Positions 9,077 through 18,636 are shown, counted from the stretch's first letter. The stretch is DNA of 64,000 bases from an uncultured Lachnospiraceae bacterium (GCA_910579685.1 CAJTVN010000003.1:62001-126000); one strand, 5' to 3'. Notes: a model not told the origin generated them from the letters alone. A program made the numbers and translations.

Positions 9077-10819
9077 TTATTTCTTTCTGCTCTCATCATA
9101 TTCGGCTACTGCCGCCCATCTCGCCTTCTCCTTTATTACGGAGCTCTCCATATCAAAGGCCAGAATTTTCTCATAGCCAAGGCTTTCCGCCTCTGTGCGC
9201 ATCCTGCCAAACAGCTCATAAAAGGCATCCTCATTCTCCGCAAAAACCATGTCCCAGGAATATTTCTGTATCACGGCCCGGCACTGCTTGCGAAGGGCCG
9301 CCTCCTCGGGAGTTTCCGGCAGCGCCGTATACCCGCAGCCCGGTGCAACGGCCAGTTTATGATTAAGCGTGAGATATTCCATGGTGGTGGACGCTTTCAT
9401 GTGCTCCCTCCACACTCTGTCCAGCTCTGTCTCCTCCATCATCAAAACCGAATCCCACTGCAGATAATAATAGGGATACCCCTTTTCATCCACCTCGCTT
9501 CTTCCCACCGGCATATAATTCAGCTCCGAGATCCCTTCCCTCCAGGTTCCCTGGCCCCACTCCTGCGGCATCTGAGCGTTTCCTTCCAGCATGGCATTCA
9601 CGCCAAATTCCGTGAGATACGGCCCATTGTCACCATACTCCCAGCTAAGTCCCTTAGGTCCCGCGGTGTCAGCCATGCTGGTCACCCCGTTAGCGCTGAT
9701 CCCCTCCGGCGAGTACAGCCAGTCGATAAAAGCCGCCATTCTCTCCGGATCCTGTGCCTTTGATCCCACTCCAATGATAACCTTGTGATTTCCCTCCCTG
9801 CTGCATCCGTAAGAATAGATCTTCATATCCTCAATGTCCGCCATCATAAAGCCCTTGCCCTGACGCTTGCGGGATATGGTATTGTAATAAGTCTGTGCCA
9901 CCCACGGCCAGGGAGAATACAGCAACTGGCCATTCTCATATTTCTCTATCAGCGTCTCATAATTCTGAGTGGGCGATTCCGGATCTACCAGCCCCAGCTG
10001 ATTGGCGTCAAAATACAGCTTCAGCATACGGATATACAGAGAATTCTCATCCAGAATATCCTGATAATCACTGCTGTCATATTTTACAAGCACAAAACCG
10101 TTTTCATCGTATCCGTAAAAGCAGCATGGCTGCTTCGCCGCATTCATCAGGTTTGCATCCCAGTCCTTAAAGAAAGAAAAGCCGTAGGTTTTTTCTCCGT
10201 TCTCCGCCACTGGCTCCAGCTCCTGCATCCTCTTTAGAACCGGCAGGATGTCTTCCAGTGTCTCCATCCGGGGATACCCCATCTGTTTATACAGATCCCA
10301 GCGTATGTAAGGTCCGTAGACGGGCTCCAGGCTTTCCCCCGGAACCGTGGGCGCATTCTCCGATACCTCGGAGGGTATTGCATAAATCCCCTCCGGGCTT
10401 ATCCCGCCGTTAAGACTTTCAATAGCGATGTCAAACCGCATAATATCCTTATCCCTCAGATAGGGCTCCATATCCAGCACAAGACCGGAGGTCACCATAT
10501 CCTGCAGTATCTCATTCTGTCCGCTGACAATCAGGATGTCGCCCAGATTCCCCGCCGCGGAACGCGTCTCAAAGAGAGTGTCGCCCCCGCCTGCCACGTT
10601 AGGGGCGATAATATTCAGCTCCATGTTAAACTTGTCCTTCACGATCTTCGCAAACCATCCTGACTGAATTCCCTGGTAGTTTGCCAGACAGTCAAACACG
10701 TCCACCACGATAAAATCCTCGTAGGGACATGCCTCCTCCTCTTTTCGTCCTCCGCATCCCGAAAGCGCCAGTGCGCATATGAGACTGACCGCCGCCAGCC
10801 GCTTTCCTCTCTTCCCCAT
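9077..10819 (-). CDS. ABC transporter sugar-binding lipoprotein without adjacent permeases
   Basis: About 580 residues. The start is the ATG giving a typical lipoprotein signal with lipobox LALSGC (Cys 22); it lies about 27 bases after the predicted transcription start. The mature protein resembles the large LplA-like binding proteins. It shares the segment DVFD.LANY.G.Q.GWF with the lipoprotein at 24151-25986, so the two are paralogues. It is followed by GH42 beta-galactosidase. No permease or ATPase gene lies next to it. It may therefore borrow the permeases at 26091-28520 and a shared MsmX-type ATPase elsewhere. The ligand is probably a galactoside-containing oligosaccharide, inferred only from the GH42 neighbour. 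Confidence 0.88.
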   Translation of the reverse strand: MGKRGKRLAAVSLICALALSGCGGRKEEEACPYEDFIVVDVFDCLANYQGIQSGWFAKIVKDKFNMELNIIAPNVAGGGDTLFETRSAAGNLGDILIVSGQNEILQDMVTSGLVLDMEPYLRDKDIMRFDIAIESLNGGISPEGIYAIPSEVSENAPTVPGESLEPVYGPYIRWDLYKQMGYPRMETLEDILPVLKRMQELEPVAENGEKTYGFSFFKDWDANLMNAAKQPCCFYGYDENGFVLVKYDSSDYQDILDENSLYIRMLKLYFDANQLGLVDPESPTQNYETLIEKYENGQLLYSPWPWVAQTYYNTISRKRQGKGFMMADIEDMKIYSYGCSREGNHKVIIGVGSKAQDPERMAAFIDWLYSPEGISANGVTSMADTAGPKGLSWEYGDNGPYLTEFGVNAMLEGNAQMPQEWGQGTWREGISELNYMPVGRSEVDEKGYPYYYLQWDSVLMMEETELDRVWREHMKASTTMEYLTLNHKLAVAPGCGYTALPETPEEAALRKQCRAVIQKYSWDMVFAENEDAFYELFGRMRTEAESLGYEKILAFDMESSVIKEKARWAAVAEYDESRKK

Positions 10820-10852
10820 AACGCCATAATTTCCTTTAACATTGATAACTCT

Positions 10853-10881
10853 ATTATGAGCGATACCAGGGCTTTCGTCAA
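10853..10881 (-). promoter_or_regulatory. sigma-A-type promoter for lipoprotein-GH42 operon
   Basis: Reading the minus strand, TTGACG (10876-10881) is followed after exactly 17 bases by CATAAT (10853-10858). Each box differs from consensus at one position. Transcription would start near 10846, shortly before the lipoprotein ATG. Confidence 0.75.
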
Positions 10882-10902
10882 TGTAAAAAGCCGCCCTCAA
10901 CC

Positions 10903-10958
10903 GGGAATCAAATTTAAAGCGCCGGAGCCGCAGAGGCGGCGTTTTAAATCGGATTCCC
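10903..10958 (-). repeat. long nested inverted repeat between exporter and lipoprotein genes
   Basis: Outer arms GGGAATC and GATTCCC and the A/T-rich segments inside them pair over roughly 20 bases, with an inner GCCGC/GCGGC hairpin. It lies 17 bases past the stop of the ABC exporter gene. A T-run on the minus strand begins about 13 bases beyond the stem, so it is an imperfect terminator at best. Confidence 0.6.
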
Positions 10959-10975
10959 CAGATACCTATACACGG

Positions 10976-12799
10976 TTATTTATAATACCTGGCCTGCGCA
11001 TGCCAAAGCTCATAGTAGGTTCCATCCTCATCCAGAACCAGCTCCTCATGATTGCCTCTCTGGATAATCTCACCCTTTTCAAACACGGCAATCTCGTCGC
11101 AGAAGCGGCAGGAGGACAGCCTGTGGCTGATGTAAATGGCGGTCTTATCCTCCACGATTTCGTTAAACTTCGAATAAATCTCATACTCCGCCACAGGATC
11201 AAGGGCAGCGGTGGGCTCATCCAGTATGATAAAGGGCGCATCCTTGTATAAAGCCCTTGCAAGAGCGATCTTCTGCGCCTCCCCGCCGGAAATCTCCACC
11301 CCGCTCTCCTCAAAATCCTTGTAAAGACAGGTTTGGATTCCCTCCGGTATCTTATTCAGAGCCTCCCCGAAGCCGGCTTTTGTAAGGCAGGCCCTGACAC
11401 GCTCCTCATCAGGCTCCACACTGGCGGCCACATTCTGTCCAAGGCCAAAGGAAAACAGCTTGAAATCCTGAAATACCACGGAGAAAATCCGCAGGTACTC
11501 GTCATAATCATACTTTTTGATATTGATCCCGTTGAGAAGGATCTCTCCCTCCGTGGGATCGTACAGTCGGCAGAGCAGCTTGATAAAGGTTGTCTTGCCG
11601 CTTCCGTTTCTTCCAACCACAGCAAGCCGTCTTCCCACGTCAAATTTCATATCGACATGCCGCAGGGCATAGGAATCCGATCCGGGATACCGGAAGGACA
11701 CGTCCCGGAACTCGATCTCGTAATCATTGTCCCCGCCCTCACAGAAGGCCCTCTTTTCCACCGGAAGCGATCCCTTTGGAAGAATATCTTCCATATTTAA
11801 GTATTCCAGAGTGGAGGACTGCCGGTCCGAGGATACGGCATATTCGTCAAAAATCAAAAAGACATACGCAATGGCCTGCGAAAACCGGTAGATAATACCC
11901 GCATATTTTACCACGGAGCCCACGCTCAGGGCACCGGCCGCAGCCCGGACCACCACGAAAATATACGCAGCCACCTGCAGAAACCCTGCGGAAAAATTAC
12001 CGACAAAGCCCGCCCCCATATTGTTGGCAACAAGCTTTCCCGTCCATTTTTCCTTGACCCTGACATCACCCTCTATTTTACTGCTTATAAGCGGCTTTGC
12101 GCCGTAAATGCGGATGTCCTTTCCGTAATGATAATCCTGATCCTTCCACAGGAAATAGCCCAGATAGCTCTTGTCCAGAGTGTCGTCATCCAAAAGCCTG
12201 AACAGTTTCTTATGATTCTCCGCATTAAACCATATCTGAATCATCACCACGGCGCCAAACAGGACAAGAAGCGTTATGACCGACACATCTGCAAAAATAC
12301 GGCTGTTCAGAAACAGGGGTATCAGCGTTCCCAGCGAAATCAGAGCCGTAATCACGCTTCCCAGAAGCAGGGGAAGCTGCCACACCAGAGAATAAAAGCC
12401 GGCTCCCCAGTTGTTGTCATGCTGAATCCTGGTACGGATGTCACCCACCGCCGGACTGTCCAAAAGAGGATAATCCATGGTGATCGTCTTCATGCTCATC
12501 AGGGTATCAAAGGTTTTCCCGCACATGCTGGTGTGAACCTCTCTCCGCTTCTGAAAATAAGCCTGCAGTACGCCGAGCAGGAAGACGGCCGCAACGCAAA
12601 GTGCGGAAATCAGAAGGAGCCGCCGGGTCTCTTTCCCGGCCTGCAGTCCGTCCAGAACATAGGCGGACAGAAAGATCCCGACAAAGGGATTCACCGACTT
12701 GATCACGGACACGATCAGCGTGTGGAGCAGGAGCCATCTGTCCATCTTCCACAGAAGCTCGAGCGCGATGCCTACCTTTCTCAGTTTACCATTCCTCAT
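10976..12799 (-). CDS. ABC exporter, fused membrane and ATPase domains (subunit 2)
   Basis: About 607 residues, starting at the ATG after AGGAGGCGGGGAAA; this start overlaps the preceding exporter gene by 14 bases. An N-terminal six-helix ABC exporter domain covers roughly residues 20-330. The ATPase domain has Walker A VVGRNGSGKTT, signature ISGGEAQK, Walker B FIILDEPTAALDP and an H-loop in YISHRLSS. With the upstream gene it should form a heterodimeric MsbA/LmrCD-type exporter. There is no peptidase C39 domain, so it does not itself process leader peptides. The substrate could be a drug, lipid or peptide. It is the last gene of the 10976-18492 block. Confidence 0.93.
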   Translation of the reverse strand: MRNGKLRKVGIALELLWKMDRWLLLHTLIVSVIKSVNPFVGIFLSAYVLDGLQAGKETRRLLLISALCVAAVFLLGVLQAYFQKRREVHTSMCGKTFDTLMSMKTITMDYPLLDSPAVGDIRTRIQHDNNWGAGFYSLVWQLPLLLGSVITALISLGTLIPLFLNSRIFADVSVITLLVLFGAVVMIQIWFNAENHKKLFRLLDDDTLDKSYLGYFLWKDQDYHYGKDIRIYGAKPLISSKIEGDVRVKEKWTGKLVANNMGAGFVGNFSAGFLQVAAYIFVVVRAAAGALSVGSVVKYAGIIYRFSQAIAYVFLIFDEYAVSSDRQSSTLEYLNMEDILPKGSLPVEKRAFCEGGDNDYEIEFRDVSFRYPGSDSYALRHVDMKFDVGRRLAVVGRNGSGKTTFIKLLCRLYDPTEGEILLNGINIKKYDYDEYLRIFSVVFQDFKLFSFGLGQNVAASVEPDEERVRACLTKAGFGEALNKIPEGIQTCLYKDFEESGVEISGGEAQKIALARALYKDAPFIILDEPTAALDPVAEYEIYSKFNEIVEDKTAIYISHRLSSCRFCDEIAVFEKGEIIQRGNHEELVLDEDGTYYELWHAQARYYK

Positions 12800-14621
12800 T
12801 TTCCCCGCCTCCTTCCGCATTCTGGTAATATTTGCTCTGCAGTGCGAACATTTCACTGTAGGCACCGCCTTTCCGTATCAGCTCCTCATGGGTTCCCTCC
12901 TCGGCCACCCTGCCTTTATCGAGAAAAGCGATCCTGTGGCAGAACCGGGTGGAGGCCAGCCTGTGGCTGATATAGATTGCGGTCTTATCCGATGCAATCT
13001 TGTGGAACTGTTCATAGGTCTGACTCTCCGCAATGGGATCCAGAGCCGCCGTGGGTTCATCCAGAATCAAAATCGGCGCATCCTTGTATAGCGCCCTTGC
13101 CATGAGCAGCTTTTGCTGCTGGCCTCCGGAAAGCACCAGCCCCTGCGTAAGCTCCCGGGTCATGGGCGTGTGAATTCCCGCTTCCTTGGCGGCTATCTCT
13201 TCCCAGAGCCCCGCCTTCACAAGGCAGTCCCTGACCCGCCCTTCGTCCGTGTCCTTTTCGCTGCACAGGGAGACATTCTCCATAACCGTAAAGGGCGGGA
13301 TATAGATATCCTGAAACACAACGGAAAACAGCTTCATCCGATCCTCTTTCCGAAATCTTCCGGCTTCCCTGCCGCCGATCAGAATCTGCCCGGAATCCGG
13401 CCTGTAAAAACCGCACAGGAGCTTCACGATAGTGGTCTTTCCCGCTCCGTTCACTCCCACCAGGGCCACCTTCTGCCCGGCCTCTATCCTGAGATTCAGA
13501 TGATCCAGCACAGGCGCTCCATCCGGCTCATAGGAAAAACACACATCACGGAATTCTATGGAATATTCGTTAAGGCTGTCAGGATCCAGAGGAGAGACCG
13601 GCTCCGGTTCATCCGTTCCGTCCAGAAAGGCCCGCATGTCATTCATCTGCAGATTCGCCCCGTTCAGCTCGTTCAGGCTGTTCACAATTCGTTCCACAAA
13701 CCCGGAAAAGGCAGTGATCGCCCCGAAATACAGAGTAAACTCCGAAATGGTGATGATTCCGGATGCCACGCTGTGAATCAGCCAGGCGTAGGCGATCCCG
13801 TCCCGCAAAACAAGCACAAATGCATTCACCAAACCGGAGGCAAAATACCGGTTCTGAATCTGGTTCGTAAGCTTTGTGCTTTGTTCAATTAAACTCTCCC
13901 GAAGTTGCGCAAACCATCCGCCCGCATGATACAGGCGCATGTCCTTTCCAAACTGGGCGTTGCTTCCCACCCGGATCACATATTCCAGCTTTTTCTCATA
14001 CTCAGCAGCCTCATCCCGACGGCTGTGCTCATACCCTTGCGCACGGCGTGTGGCAAACAGGCTGATAAGAGACAGCGCCACAAGCACCAGTATCATAACA
14101 GGGCTGAGAGATGACATGATACCGGAGTAGATCACAAAGCAAAGCACGCTGACCGCCATGTCAATGGCCGCCACCAGCAGAATTGAGGTGCCGGACCAGT
14201 CTCCGCCCCGAAGCGTCCCCATGGCCTTCTGATATCTGGCCTGCCCCTCCATGCTCTCCACATTTTTGTAATCACAGCTTAAGGACTGCAGAAACAGCTT
14301 TGTCTGATAGTAGCGCCGCATATCGTTGTACAGCATGTACTTTCCCTGTCCCGTCATTCCGGACAGCGCCATGGAAAGAGTCATAATGAGCCCAAAGGTG
14401 CCAAGGGTAAAAAAGACCTGCTCCGGATGCGCCCGCTCCAGAACCAGATCCAAAGCGGCCTTTGGAATATAAATGCCAAACACAGGTGAAATCACAGAGA
14501 GAACAATCTCTGTAAGGATAAACAAGATCAGTATCGGATGCTCCTGCCGGATGTCCTTCAGCAGGAATAAAATATTCTGAAAAATATTATACTTGGGACG
14601 TTCCTTTTGTTTCTTCATCAT
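12786..14621 (-). CDS. ABC exporter, fused membrane and ATPase domains (subunit 1)
   Basis: A 611-residue half-transporter with an N-terminal six-helix domain (about residues 30-330). The ATPase domain carries Walker A LVGVNGAGKTT, signature LSGGQQQK, Walker B ILILDEPTAALDP and YISHRLAS. It starts after GGAGGCGGAAA and its 3' end overlaps the partner exporter gene by 14 bases, so subunits are probably made in equal amounts. It lies about 90 bases downstream of a GHKL kinase gene. The regulator pair may control this exporter, the ABC-2 exporter on its other side, or both. The substrate is not identifiable. Confidence 0.93.
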   Translation of the reverse strand: MMKKQKERPKYNIFQNILFLLKDIRQEHPILILFILTEIVLSVISPVFGIYIPKAALDLVLERAHPEQVFFTLGTFGLIMTLSMALSGMTGQGKYMLYNDMRRYYQTKLFLQSLSCDYKNVESMEGQARYQKAMGTLRGGDWSGTSILLVAAIDMAVSVLCFVIYSGIMSSLSPVMILVLVALSLISLFATRRAQGYEHSRRDEAAEYEKKLEYVIRVGSNAQFGKDMRLYHAGGWFAQLRESLIEQSTKLTNQIQNRYFASGLVNAFVLVLRDGIAYAWLIHSVASGIITISEFTLYFGAITAFSGFVERIVNSLNELNGANLQMNDMRAFLDGTDEPEPVSPLDPDSLNEYSIEFRDVCFSYEPDGAPVLDHLNLRIEAGQKVALVGVNGAGKTTIVKLLCGFYRPDSGQILIGGREAGRFRKEDRMKLFSVVFQDIYIPPFTVMENVSLCSEKDTDEGRVRDCLVKAGLWEEIAAKEAGIHTPMTRELTQGLVLSGGQQQKLLMARALYKDAPILILDEPTAALDPIAESQTYEQFHKIASDKTAIYISHRLASTRFCHRIAFLDKGRVAEEGTHEELIRKGGAYSEMFALQSKYYQNAEGGGENEEW

Positions 14622-14711
14622 TTTCCGCCTCCTTTGCCAAAAGCATCATACCACGGGAGGGCTCCTGCGAGCCTTATCTGGCACGAGCTGTCGGAAATAT
14701 GACGCGAATGG

Positions 14712-15380
14712 TCAAAGCGGCAGCATGATCTCTGTGGCAAAGACCCCCTCCTCATCCTGCCGGTTCAGATAACCGCCATACTTTTTCACGATGCGGTCAA
14801 TCCGCACAAGACCGAAGCCATGGCCCTCGCCGTTCTTGGCGGAAGGGTAGTTCCTGCCGGACTTTTTGGCAAACCCGCAGGTGGAATTGGTAACGGAAAC
14901 ATACAGCTGATCCTTCAGGATACCGATAAACACACGGACAAAACGCTCCTTTGCATCCTCCTGTTTCATGCAGGCCTCCAGAGCGTTGTCAAGAAGGTTG
15001 CCGATAATTACGCACAGATCAATTTCGGATATACCAAGCGCCGGCGGAACCACCGCCCTGGCACTTACACGGATCTCTTTTGAGCCAAGGAGAGAGAGCT
15101 TGGAGTTGAGAATGGCATCCACCATCACATTTCCCGTTTTTAGCACCGTGTCAACCGCAGTCAGATCCCGGTTGAGGTTTAAGAGATACTCTCTGGTTCT
15201 TTCCCGGTCTCCGTTCAGGGCCAGCAGGGTCTGTATGTGATTGTGGTAGTCATGACGCCAGCCCCGCATTGTCTTATAAATATTCTGCACCTCGTCGCAG
15301 TGCTTCGTAATCAGATCATTCTGATATTCCGCAATCCGGCGGTCAATCATCCGCCCGAACAGCGCATCCAAAAGCCTCAT
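14712..15380 (-). CDS. GHKL (AgrC-like) histidine kinase without sensor domain
   Basis: About 222 residues. The start is the ATG in an ATGA overlap with the regulator stop, seven bases after AAAGGAG; an ATG two codons earlier is too close to that site. The phospho-accepting region is RHDYHNHIQ and the GHKL ATPase domain has GNLLDNALEAC and GHGFGLVRI. AgrC-family kinases normally have five to seven N-terminal membrane helices and about 430 residues; none are present here. It must be cytosolic, sensing an internal signal or a partner membrane protein such as one of the flanking exporters. It should phosphorylate the LytTR regulator. No AgrB/AgrD-like gene was found nearby. Confidence 0.9.
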   Translation of the reverse strand: MRLLDALFGRMIDRRIAEYQNDLITKHCDEVQNIYKTMRGWRHDYHNHIQTLLALNGDRERTREYLLNLNRDLTAVDTVLKTGNVMVDAILNSKLSLLGSKEIRVSARAVVPPALGISEIDLCVIIGNLLDNALEACMKQEDAKERFVRVFIGILKDQLYVSVTNSTCGFAKKSGRNYPSAKNGEGHGFGLVRIDRIVKKYGGYLNRQDEEGVFATEIMLPL

Positions 15381-16099
15381 TGCCATTCTCCTTTAAACCA
15401 TCTGATGAACGCCTGGTTCACGGCCTGATAGCTGCCCCTGGAGAGCGGTACCTTTTCCCCGTTATCCAGAGTGATCTCCGTCTTTGCGATACGGCGCATT
15501 GCGGAAATCCGTACCAGATAGGACCGGTGGGTCCGGATAAAGCTCTCCCCCAGCTCTTTCTCCAGCTGCGAAAAATTCCGCCGGACCTCAAAGGCTCCGT
15601 CCCTCATATTGATCCGGCAAAAGTGGGACAGAGCCTCCGCATAGAGGATTTCCCCCACATCCACCCGGACGCTCTCCCCGTCCACGGAGAAGATCAGGGC
15701 TTTTTCCGCCTTTTTACAATTTGCCGCCGCACGCGTCAGCACCTTTGCCAGGGTTTCCTCCCCCACCGGCTTTATCAGGTAATGAACCGCCGACACCTCG
15801 TACCCCTGCGCAATGAAATCCGGAAAACCGGTGATAAAAACGATCTGCACAGTCCGGTTATCCTGCCGGAGCTTTTTCGCCAGGGAAACGCCGTCCAGAT
15901 CCCCCATCTCTATATCCAGAAGGAGAAAGTCATATTCCTTGCATTCCGCATAGTGGAATAGAAAATCCTCGGCGGAGCAAAAGCCTCTGATCTGCACGTC
16001 CGATCCCGTCTGTAATGCCCAGCGCCTGCAAAGGTCTGTAATGTAATCCCGGTCTGCGGCGGAATCGTCGCAGACCGCTATCCTGTAACCACTGTCCAT
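15377..16099 (-). CDS. LytTR-family (AgrA-like) response regulator
   Basis: A 240-residue regulator. The receiver domain has CDDSAAD near the start, the phospho-acceptor Asp in FLLLDIEMGDLDG and the Lys in YLIKPVG. The C-terminal LytTR DNA-binding domain includes RTHRSYLVRIS and LSRGSYQAV. It overlaps the kinase gene by four bases. It lies 14 bases after an ABC-2 permease gene, so it belongs to the same transcript. AgrA/LytTR regulators usually activate export, bacteriocin or cell-wall genes through paired direct repeats. Its target here is probably the surrounding transporter block, by inference. Confidence 0.93.
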   Translation of the reverse strand: MDSGYRIAVCDDSAADRDYITDLCRRWALQTGSDVQIRGFCSAEDFLFHYAECKEYDFLLLDIEMGDLDGVSLAKKLRQDNRTVQIVFITGFPDFIAQGYEVSAVHYLIKPVGEETLAKVLTRAAANCKKAEKALIFSVDGESVRVDVGEILYAEALSHFCRINMRDGAFEVRRNFSQLEKELGESFIRTHRSYLVRISAMRRIAKTEITLDNGEKVPLSRGSYQAVNQAFIRWFKGEWQ

Positions 16100-16113
16100 A
16101 GCCGTAGTTCCTT

Positions 16114-16908
16114 TTATATTCTGGCCTCCATGAGATTGCCCGACGAGTATCTCCGAAGCCCTCTGTAAAACACGAATACGGAGAGAGCGGAAAGTCCGAC
16201 GGCAAATCCCAGCACGGAAAACAGCTCTCCCGCATCAAAGCTTACCATAATATGCACCGGCTTGTAAACCGCCATCCCCACCGGAATAATATAGTAAATC
16301 AGAAATCTCGCCCCGCCCTTAAAGATCCCGTCCGGGTAGGTCGAAAAGCCGATCATGGTGTTTATCACATTATTTCCCAGCATATCCGCCCGCACCAGCC
16401 AGAAGGAAAGGCTCCCCATAAGCAGGGCAAAGGCGGTCATGATCACCGCCCCCGTGACGGCAAACAGCAGAAAAAGGAAAAATCTTTTCACGCTGAAGCA
16501 GAACACGCAAAGAAGTGCCACGCCATACAGAAAGTCACCGATCGAAGACGTGCTGGTCGCCGAGGTCATCACACCAAGGAGCACATTCTTGGGCTGTACC
16601 AGATAGGAATCCAGCTTTCCGTTTATGATCAGATCGGAGAGGGAAAACACTCTGGCAAACAGGATATGAGAAAGCCCGAAGCTGCTGGCAGTCAGTCCCC
16701 ACAGGAGCATCATCTCCCTCATGGTGTAGCCCCCGATGTCCTCCCGGAGCCGGAACAGAATCACCCACTGCACGATAAAGGTGGCATTGTTCAGCATCAT
16801 AAAGAGTATATTCGTCAGAAACGTGACCTTGTTGAGCATCTCCCTCATAATATTGTATTTCACCGAGAGGACGCACACCCGCACCTGATTTTTAACCGCC
16901 GTTAACAT
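16114..16908 (-). CDS. ABC-2 type permease (COG3694-like)
   Basis: About 264 residues with six predicted membrane helices (for example FLTNILFMMLNNATFIVQWVILF and GVALLCVFCFSVKRFFLFLLF). I chose the second in-frame ATG, so it overlaps the upstream permease gene by 17 bases; a start eight codons earlier is possible. The shape matches the smaller permease of three-gene ABC-2 exporters made of one ATPase and two unequal permeases. It precedes the LytTR regulator gene. The substrate is unknown. Confidence 0.85.
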   Translation of the reverse strand: MLTAVKNQVRVCVLSVKYNIMREMLNKVTFLTNILFMMLNNATFIVQWVILFRLREDIGGYTMREMMLLWGLTASSFGLSHILFARVFSLSDLIINGKLDSYLVQPKNVLLGVMTSATSTSSIGDFLYGVALLCVFCFSVKRFFLFLLFAVTGAVIMTAFALLMGSLSFWLVRADMLGNNVINTMIGFSTYPDGIFKGGARFLIYYIIPVGMAVYKPVHIMVSFDAGELFSVLGFAVGLSALSVFVFYRGLRRYSSGNLMEARI

Positions 16909-17683
16909 AGAGCCTTTTGACCCCCTTTCCATAAATAAAAAACATCAGCGCACAGCCTGCCGCCAGATAAAAGAGCTGCGCGACAAGAATCTCCACCCAT
17001 TTCTCCACACTGAAATCCACAATCAGCTTTGCCGGCCCGTAGCATACCGTATAGACGGGCGTGAGCCTGAACAGAGGCTGCAGCGCTTTGGGAAAAATCT
17101 CTACGGGAAACAGGGTTCCCACCACCAGAAGCAGCTTGTCATAGAGCCACTGAAACGGATTGGAATCCTCGATCCAGAAGGAGAAAAAACTGATGCTCAG
17201 CTTAAATACCGCATGGATGGTAATTCCCAGCACCACGCTTGGTATGACTGCGAGAAACGTCAAAATCCCGAATCCCGGCAGGCCTCCCACCAGCACGAGG
17301 CCGGTCACGGCCGAAAGCAGGGCATACATGGGCAGCCGCACGCTCCACTCCCCAGTATATCTGGAAAGAAGATAGAGGGCGTAGTGATAGGGCTTATTGA
17401 TCTGATAGGCGATATTCCCGCCGCGGATATCCATTGCCGCCTGTCCGGATACCGCCGCGGCTCTGGTGCCGAACCAAAGCATCTCCGTTATCATCACATA
17501 CCAGATCATCTGCTCCCTGGTATAGCCCGCGATCAGCTGCCCGGGATCCGAATACACATAGTTCCAGAGCTGGGTAAAAATGAAGATAAAGACAAAATAG
17601 CTCACAAAGCCCATGGCCGCATTTGCCGCATACTGCAGATTTTCCATAAGCACCGACCGGTAGATCACCGCATATTTCTTCAT
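16892..17683 (-). CDS. ABC-2 type permease (COG4587-like)
   Basis: A 263-residue protein with about six membrane helices (AANAAMGFVSYFVFIFIFTQLW and FGILTFLAVIPSVVLGITI among them) and the family phrase PFQWLYDKLLLVVGTLFPVEIFP. Its ATG sits in an ATGA overlap with the ATPase stop. Together with the next permease and the ATPase it forms a complete ABC-2 exporter. It carries no clue about substrate. Confidence 0.88.
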   Translation of the reverse strand: MKKYAVIYRSVLMENLQYAANAAMGFVSYFVFIFIFTQLWNYVYSDPGQLIAGYTREQMIWYVMITEMLWFGTRAAAVSGQAAMDIRGGNIAYQINKPYHYALYLLSRYTGEWSVRLPMYALLSAVTGLVLVGGLPGFGILTFLAVIPSVVLGITIHAVFKLSISFFSFWIEDSNPFQWLYDKLLLVVGTLFPVEIFPKALQPLFRLTPVYTVCYGPAKLIVDFSVEKWVEILVAQLFYLAAGCALMFFIYGKGVKRLYVNGG

Positions 17684-18492
17684 ACCGCCTCTCCTCTCCC
17701 CTGGGACTTATAAATCTCCATGATAATATCCTCCAACGGCGTATCGGAAACATTGTATTTCAGGTGCTCCATGGAATCGTCCAGCACTACCTTCCCGGAA
17801 TTGATGATGATAATGCGTCTGCAGAGCTTTTCAATATCCCCTGTATCATGGCTGGTAAGAAAAATCGTGGTGTTAAGCTCCGTGTTCATCCGCTTTATCA
17901 GCGTGCGGATGTTTTCCTTTACCACCGGATCCAGTCCTATGGTGGGCTCATCCAGAAAAAGCACTCTCGGCCTGTGGATCAGGGAGGCCGCAATCTCGCA
18001 CCGGATGCGCTGGCCCAGGGAGAGGTTCCGCACCGGCGTATTGATAAAGGCTCCAAGCTCGAAAAGCTCCGCAATCTCCCTGATCCGTTTTTCTCCCTCA
18101 TCATCCGGGATATCATAGATCGCACCGAAAAACTTGAGATTATCATAGGGTGTCAGGTGAGTCCAGAGCTGTTCCTTCTGCCCGAACACGGTTCCGATCT
18201 CATAGGCGAGCCGCCTTCTCTTTTTTACCGGATCAATCCCGAGCACCTCCACCTTCCCGCCGTCCGGATAGAGAATTCCCGTCATCATTTTGATCGTGGT
18301 GCTCTTCCCCGCCCCGTTAGGCCCGATGAAAGCAAGGATTTCTCCCTCCTGAACGGAAAACGTGACATCGTCCACCGCCCTGATTTTCTCCATATGAGGA
18401 TGGAAAACAGCCTTAAGGCTTCCTCTCATCCCCTTTTCCTTTCGTTTCACCTGAAAGGTCTTTGATAACCCTTCCACTCTGATCGCTTCCAA
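17680..18492 (-). CDS. ABC-2 exporter ATP-binding protein (COG4586-like)
   Basis: About 270 residues. The best start is a TTG six bases after GGAGGAG, giving LEAIRVEGLSKTFQV as N-terminus; the open frame upstream shows no homologous sequence. Walker A is FIGPNGAGKST, the signature is LSLGQRIRCE and Walker B is VLFLDEPTIGLDP, followed by FLTSHDTGDIEKL. LSLGQR in place of LSGGQ is characteristic of this ATPase group, whose members pair with two ABC-2 permeases. It is the first gene of the export block and its stop overlaps the permease start by four bases. Confidence 0.9.
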   Translation of the reverse strand: MEAIRVEGLSKTFQVKRKEKGMRGSLKAVFHPHMEKIRAVDDVTFSVQEGEILAFIGPNGAGKSTTIKMMTGILYPDGGKVEVLGIDPVKKRRRLAYEIGTVFGQKEQLWTHLTPYDNLKFFGAIYDIPDDEGEKRIREIAELFELGAFINTPVRNLSLGQRIRCEIAASLIHRPRVLFLDEPTIGLDPVVKENIRTLIKRMNTELNTTIFLTSHDTGDIEKLCRRIIIINSGKVVLDDSMEHLKYNVSDTPLEDIIMEIYKSQGRGEAV

Positions 18493-18636
18493 CCTTTTCT
18501 CCTCCTCTCCAATTTGCGCAGGCCTGTAACTTTGCTGCCCCGGATGTTTCCACGTGCATCCATGCGCATAAGGTTTTTGTTTCACAGGAAAAGCATATTC
18601 TCTATCACTTCGCAGCGACAAGGTCTATCCTATGAA

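Noticed and set aside
12507..16238. search for AgrB/AgrD or a bacteriocin precursor in the exporter block
   Set aside because: No double-glycine leader, AgrB-like protease or cyclic peptide precursor was seen between the genes; only the 26-residue peptide upstream of the block remains.
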